Positions 62,783 through 64,000 of a DNA stretch of 64,000 nucleotides are shown in pieces (the stretch's first letter is position 1; each line of letters begins with the position of its first letter). The notes beneath the pieces are model-generated. The model made no database searches. It was not told the DNA's origin and saw nothing but the letters and a program-made list of their open reading frames with translations. Location: assembly GCA_027627225.1 (NCBI GenBank), contig CM051033.1, positions 10,278,558 through 10,342,557 on the forward strand, in the 5' to 3' direction. The stretch is from Congeria kusceri. Taxonomy: Eukaryota; Mollusca; Bivalvia; Myida; Dreissenidae. Position numbers and translations under genes: made by a program.

Positions 62783-62938
62783 GATTCCTACCATCTGGGC
62801 CAGCATAGAGCTAGCGCGCACGATGGACCGCAGTCATATGTGTGCACCCAGTGCGGGAAGTTCTTCACCGATCGGTACCTTCTCAGAGCCCACGAAAGGA
62901 CAGAAAGAAAGGAAGATTATACAGTGTTTGTCAGATAA
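62783..62938 (+). CDS. C2H2 zinc-finger terminal exon (partial gene)
   Basis: A pyrimidine-rich TTTCTCTATAG ends at 62782 as a good splice acceptor. The exon then reads DSYHLGQHRASAH, the helix half of one finger (H-x4-H), a short linker, and a second finger SYVCTQCGKFFTDRYLLRAH (C-x2-C-x12-H), stopping with TAA at 62936-62938. The last zinc ligand of the second finger is not in place (HERTE where H-x3-H is expected), so that finger may be degenerate. The DNA is markedly less AT-rich than its surroundings, as for a real exon. The preceding exon, with the first finger's cysteines, was not found in the window. Such proteins usually bind DNA in the nucleus. The 66-codon ORF at 62745-62945 is a different, spurious frame. 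A processed or degenerate gene fragment is the alternative. Confidence 0.6.
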   Translation, partial: DSYHLGQHRASAHDGPQSYVCTQCGKFFTDRYLLRAHERTERKEDYTVFVR

Positions 62939-63086
62939 GATGTAGGGAACACATGTCCACGCACACTGAAGAAAAAAACAACGATTGCTGCAAAACATAA
63001 ACATATTAGCAGTATATATAGACATAAACGTACATGTATAAACAGTGATACAAACTGAATTATTGTTATGTGTGAATAAGAATGTA

Positions 63087-63471
63087 TTGTCCGAACAAAT
63101 TGGCTATCGTTACTTGCAATAGTTTAGTTGTTAATAATGAACAATTATCTAATAGGAATATAAGTTTTGTGTTGTTTCCTTAAGGACACTGTTCGATTGG
63201 CAAACATTCTACCGATACTAACCAATCAAATCTCTAATTGCAGATGTGCACTAAAAGGGAATACGCTATAGACAATTGTCACCATATTGATATCCTACAC
63301 TTATCCGATTACAAGACGACATTTTTCTGTAACATATAGAAATGTAATTAGTCCAAATAAGTTAAAGACATTTTGTAGGGTAATGTTAATTAATGAATGG
63401 GACATTGTGCGTCATCGTTTTCAAATTTGATAATGTACAGAGGTAACTGATGCGTCAATTTGTTCGGACAA
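63087..63471. mobile_element. MITE with TA target duplication
   Basis: Ends TTGTCCGAACAAATTG and CAATTTGTTCGGACAA are perfect inverted repeats, with weaker pairing for about 15 bp further inward. They are flanked by TA at 63085-63086 and 63472-63473. The 385-bp interior has no ORF. TA duplication suggests mobilisation by a Tc1/mariner-type transposase. The remaining 63474-64000 shows nothing recognisable. Confidence 0.8.
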
Positions 63472-64000
63472 TACGTAATCTGAAAGTCACTCTATCACAG
63501 ATGGAAGAACGTTCATACTATATTATAATATGTTGGTAATATAAGTAATATTCACATCTTAGAATCGATATTTTCTATTCTATAAACGAAGATATCTACA
63601 ATATATTTGAACTCATGTTTTTGTTTTATAAGAACTTGATTTTTTGTTTTATCTTAGTAAAATTATTTTGTAATATTGTGTGCAATATCATACAAATGTG
63701 TGACAATCTGGTGTTGAAATATATTTTAATGTACAGTTAAAACATGTATTTTATTAATCTAAAATTAGTTTTTATCAAAGTTTAAAGATTGGTGCAAACT
63801 ATGTTTATGTATATTCACACTAATATTTGTCCTATTCTTCTGCGATAGAGCAGCTTTAAAAAACAACTGGATGTTTTGTATCATTTCAGGTGAAATTTCG
63901 TATTAATTTATAATCGTTTAAATCAAACATTACTCAATCAATATTTTACTTGGTGATGCTGTGATTTTGTGATTGTACCTGTATTTAGCTGTGATTATAT

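Overview
The window looks like animal nuclear DNA. It is AT-rich (about two-thirds A+T by eye), has almost no long ORFs and is packed with nested transposable-element relics: a BEL/Pao LTR retrotransposon, two kinds of non-LTR retrotransposon, TIR/MITE-type DNA elements, a tRNA-derived element and satellites. There is no operon structure and there are no bacterial genes. An invertebrate is likely. A mollusc, perhaps a bivalve, is my best guess from the repeat repertoire, but this is inference and no species can be named.

Left part (1-31.8 kb, with an outlier at 41.5 kb): a tandem segmental duplication of a unit I divide into modules M (about 7.3-7.9 kb), T (about 0.75 kb) and U (about 2.1 kb). 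Order: T (1-765), M copy A (766-8633), T (8634-9400), U (9400-11505), M copy B (11506-18786), T (18787-19955), then a U copy split into pieces by several insertions (to 31755, resuming at 41501-41632). Copies A and B are close, but a ~760-bp segment is inverted between them (1609-2372 versus 12343-13100), a ~55-bp segment is also inverted, and the first junction lacks U. Each M carries a decayed protein-coding fragment of unknown family and a ~1-kb TA-flanked TIR transposon. A diverged piece of M recurs at 48640-49600.

Insertions into the third copy, left to right: a 358-bp TTAA-flanked element with a Pol III tRNA-like core (18868-19225); a ~3-kb insertion with a minus-strand non-LTR retrotransposon relic (21208-22800); a long foldback (24983-25142); a ~76-bp tandem array followed by an L1/Tx1-like LINE (26673-30175); and a complete but broken BEL/Pao element (31829-38704) with ~200-bp LTRs and a 5-bp target duplication ACATC.

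Right part (41.6-64 kb): a 54-bp triplicate, an 867-bp inverted-repeat element, a diverged block duplication (43.7-46.9 kb versus 52.5-55.0 kb) whose shared ~950-bp element lies in opposite orientations, a 34-bp satellite (47101-47604), a four-unit ~0.84-kb tandem array (55.4-58.8 kb) containing a 26-bp satellite, and a 385-bp TA-flanked MITE (63087-63471). The only good candidate for a host gene is a C2H2 zinc-finger terminal exon at 62783-62938 (+).

No intact, obviously functional protein-coding gene is contained in the window. The most informative signals are structural: inversions between duplicate copies, a templated inverted filler sequence at 54189-54218, and the TIR element with a tRNA-like core.
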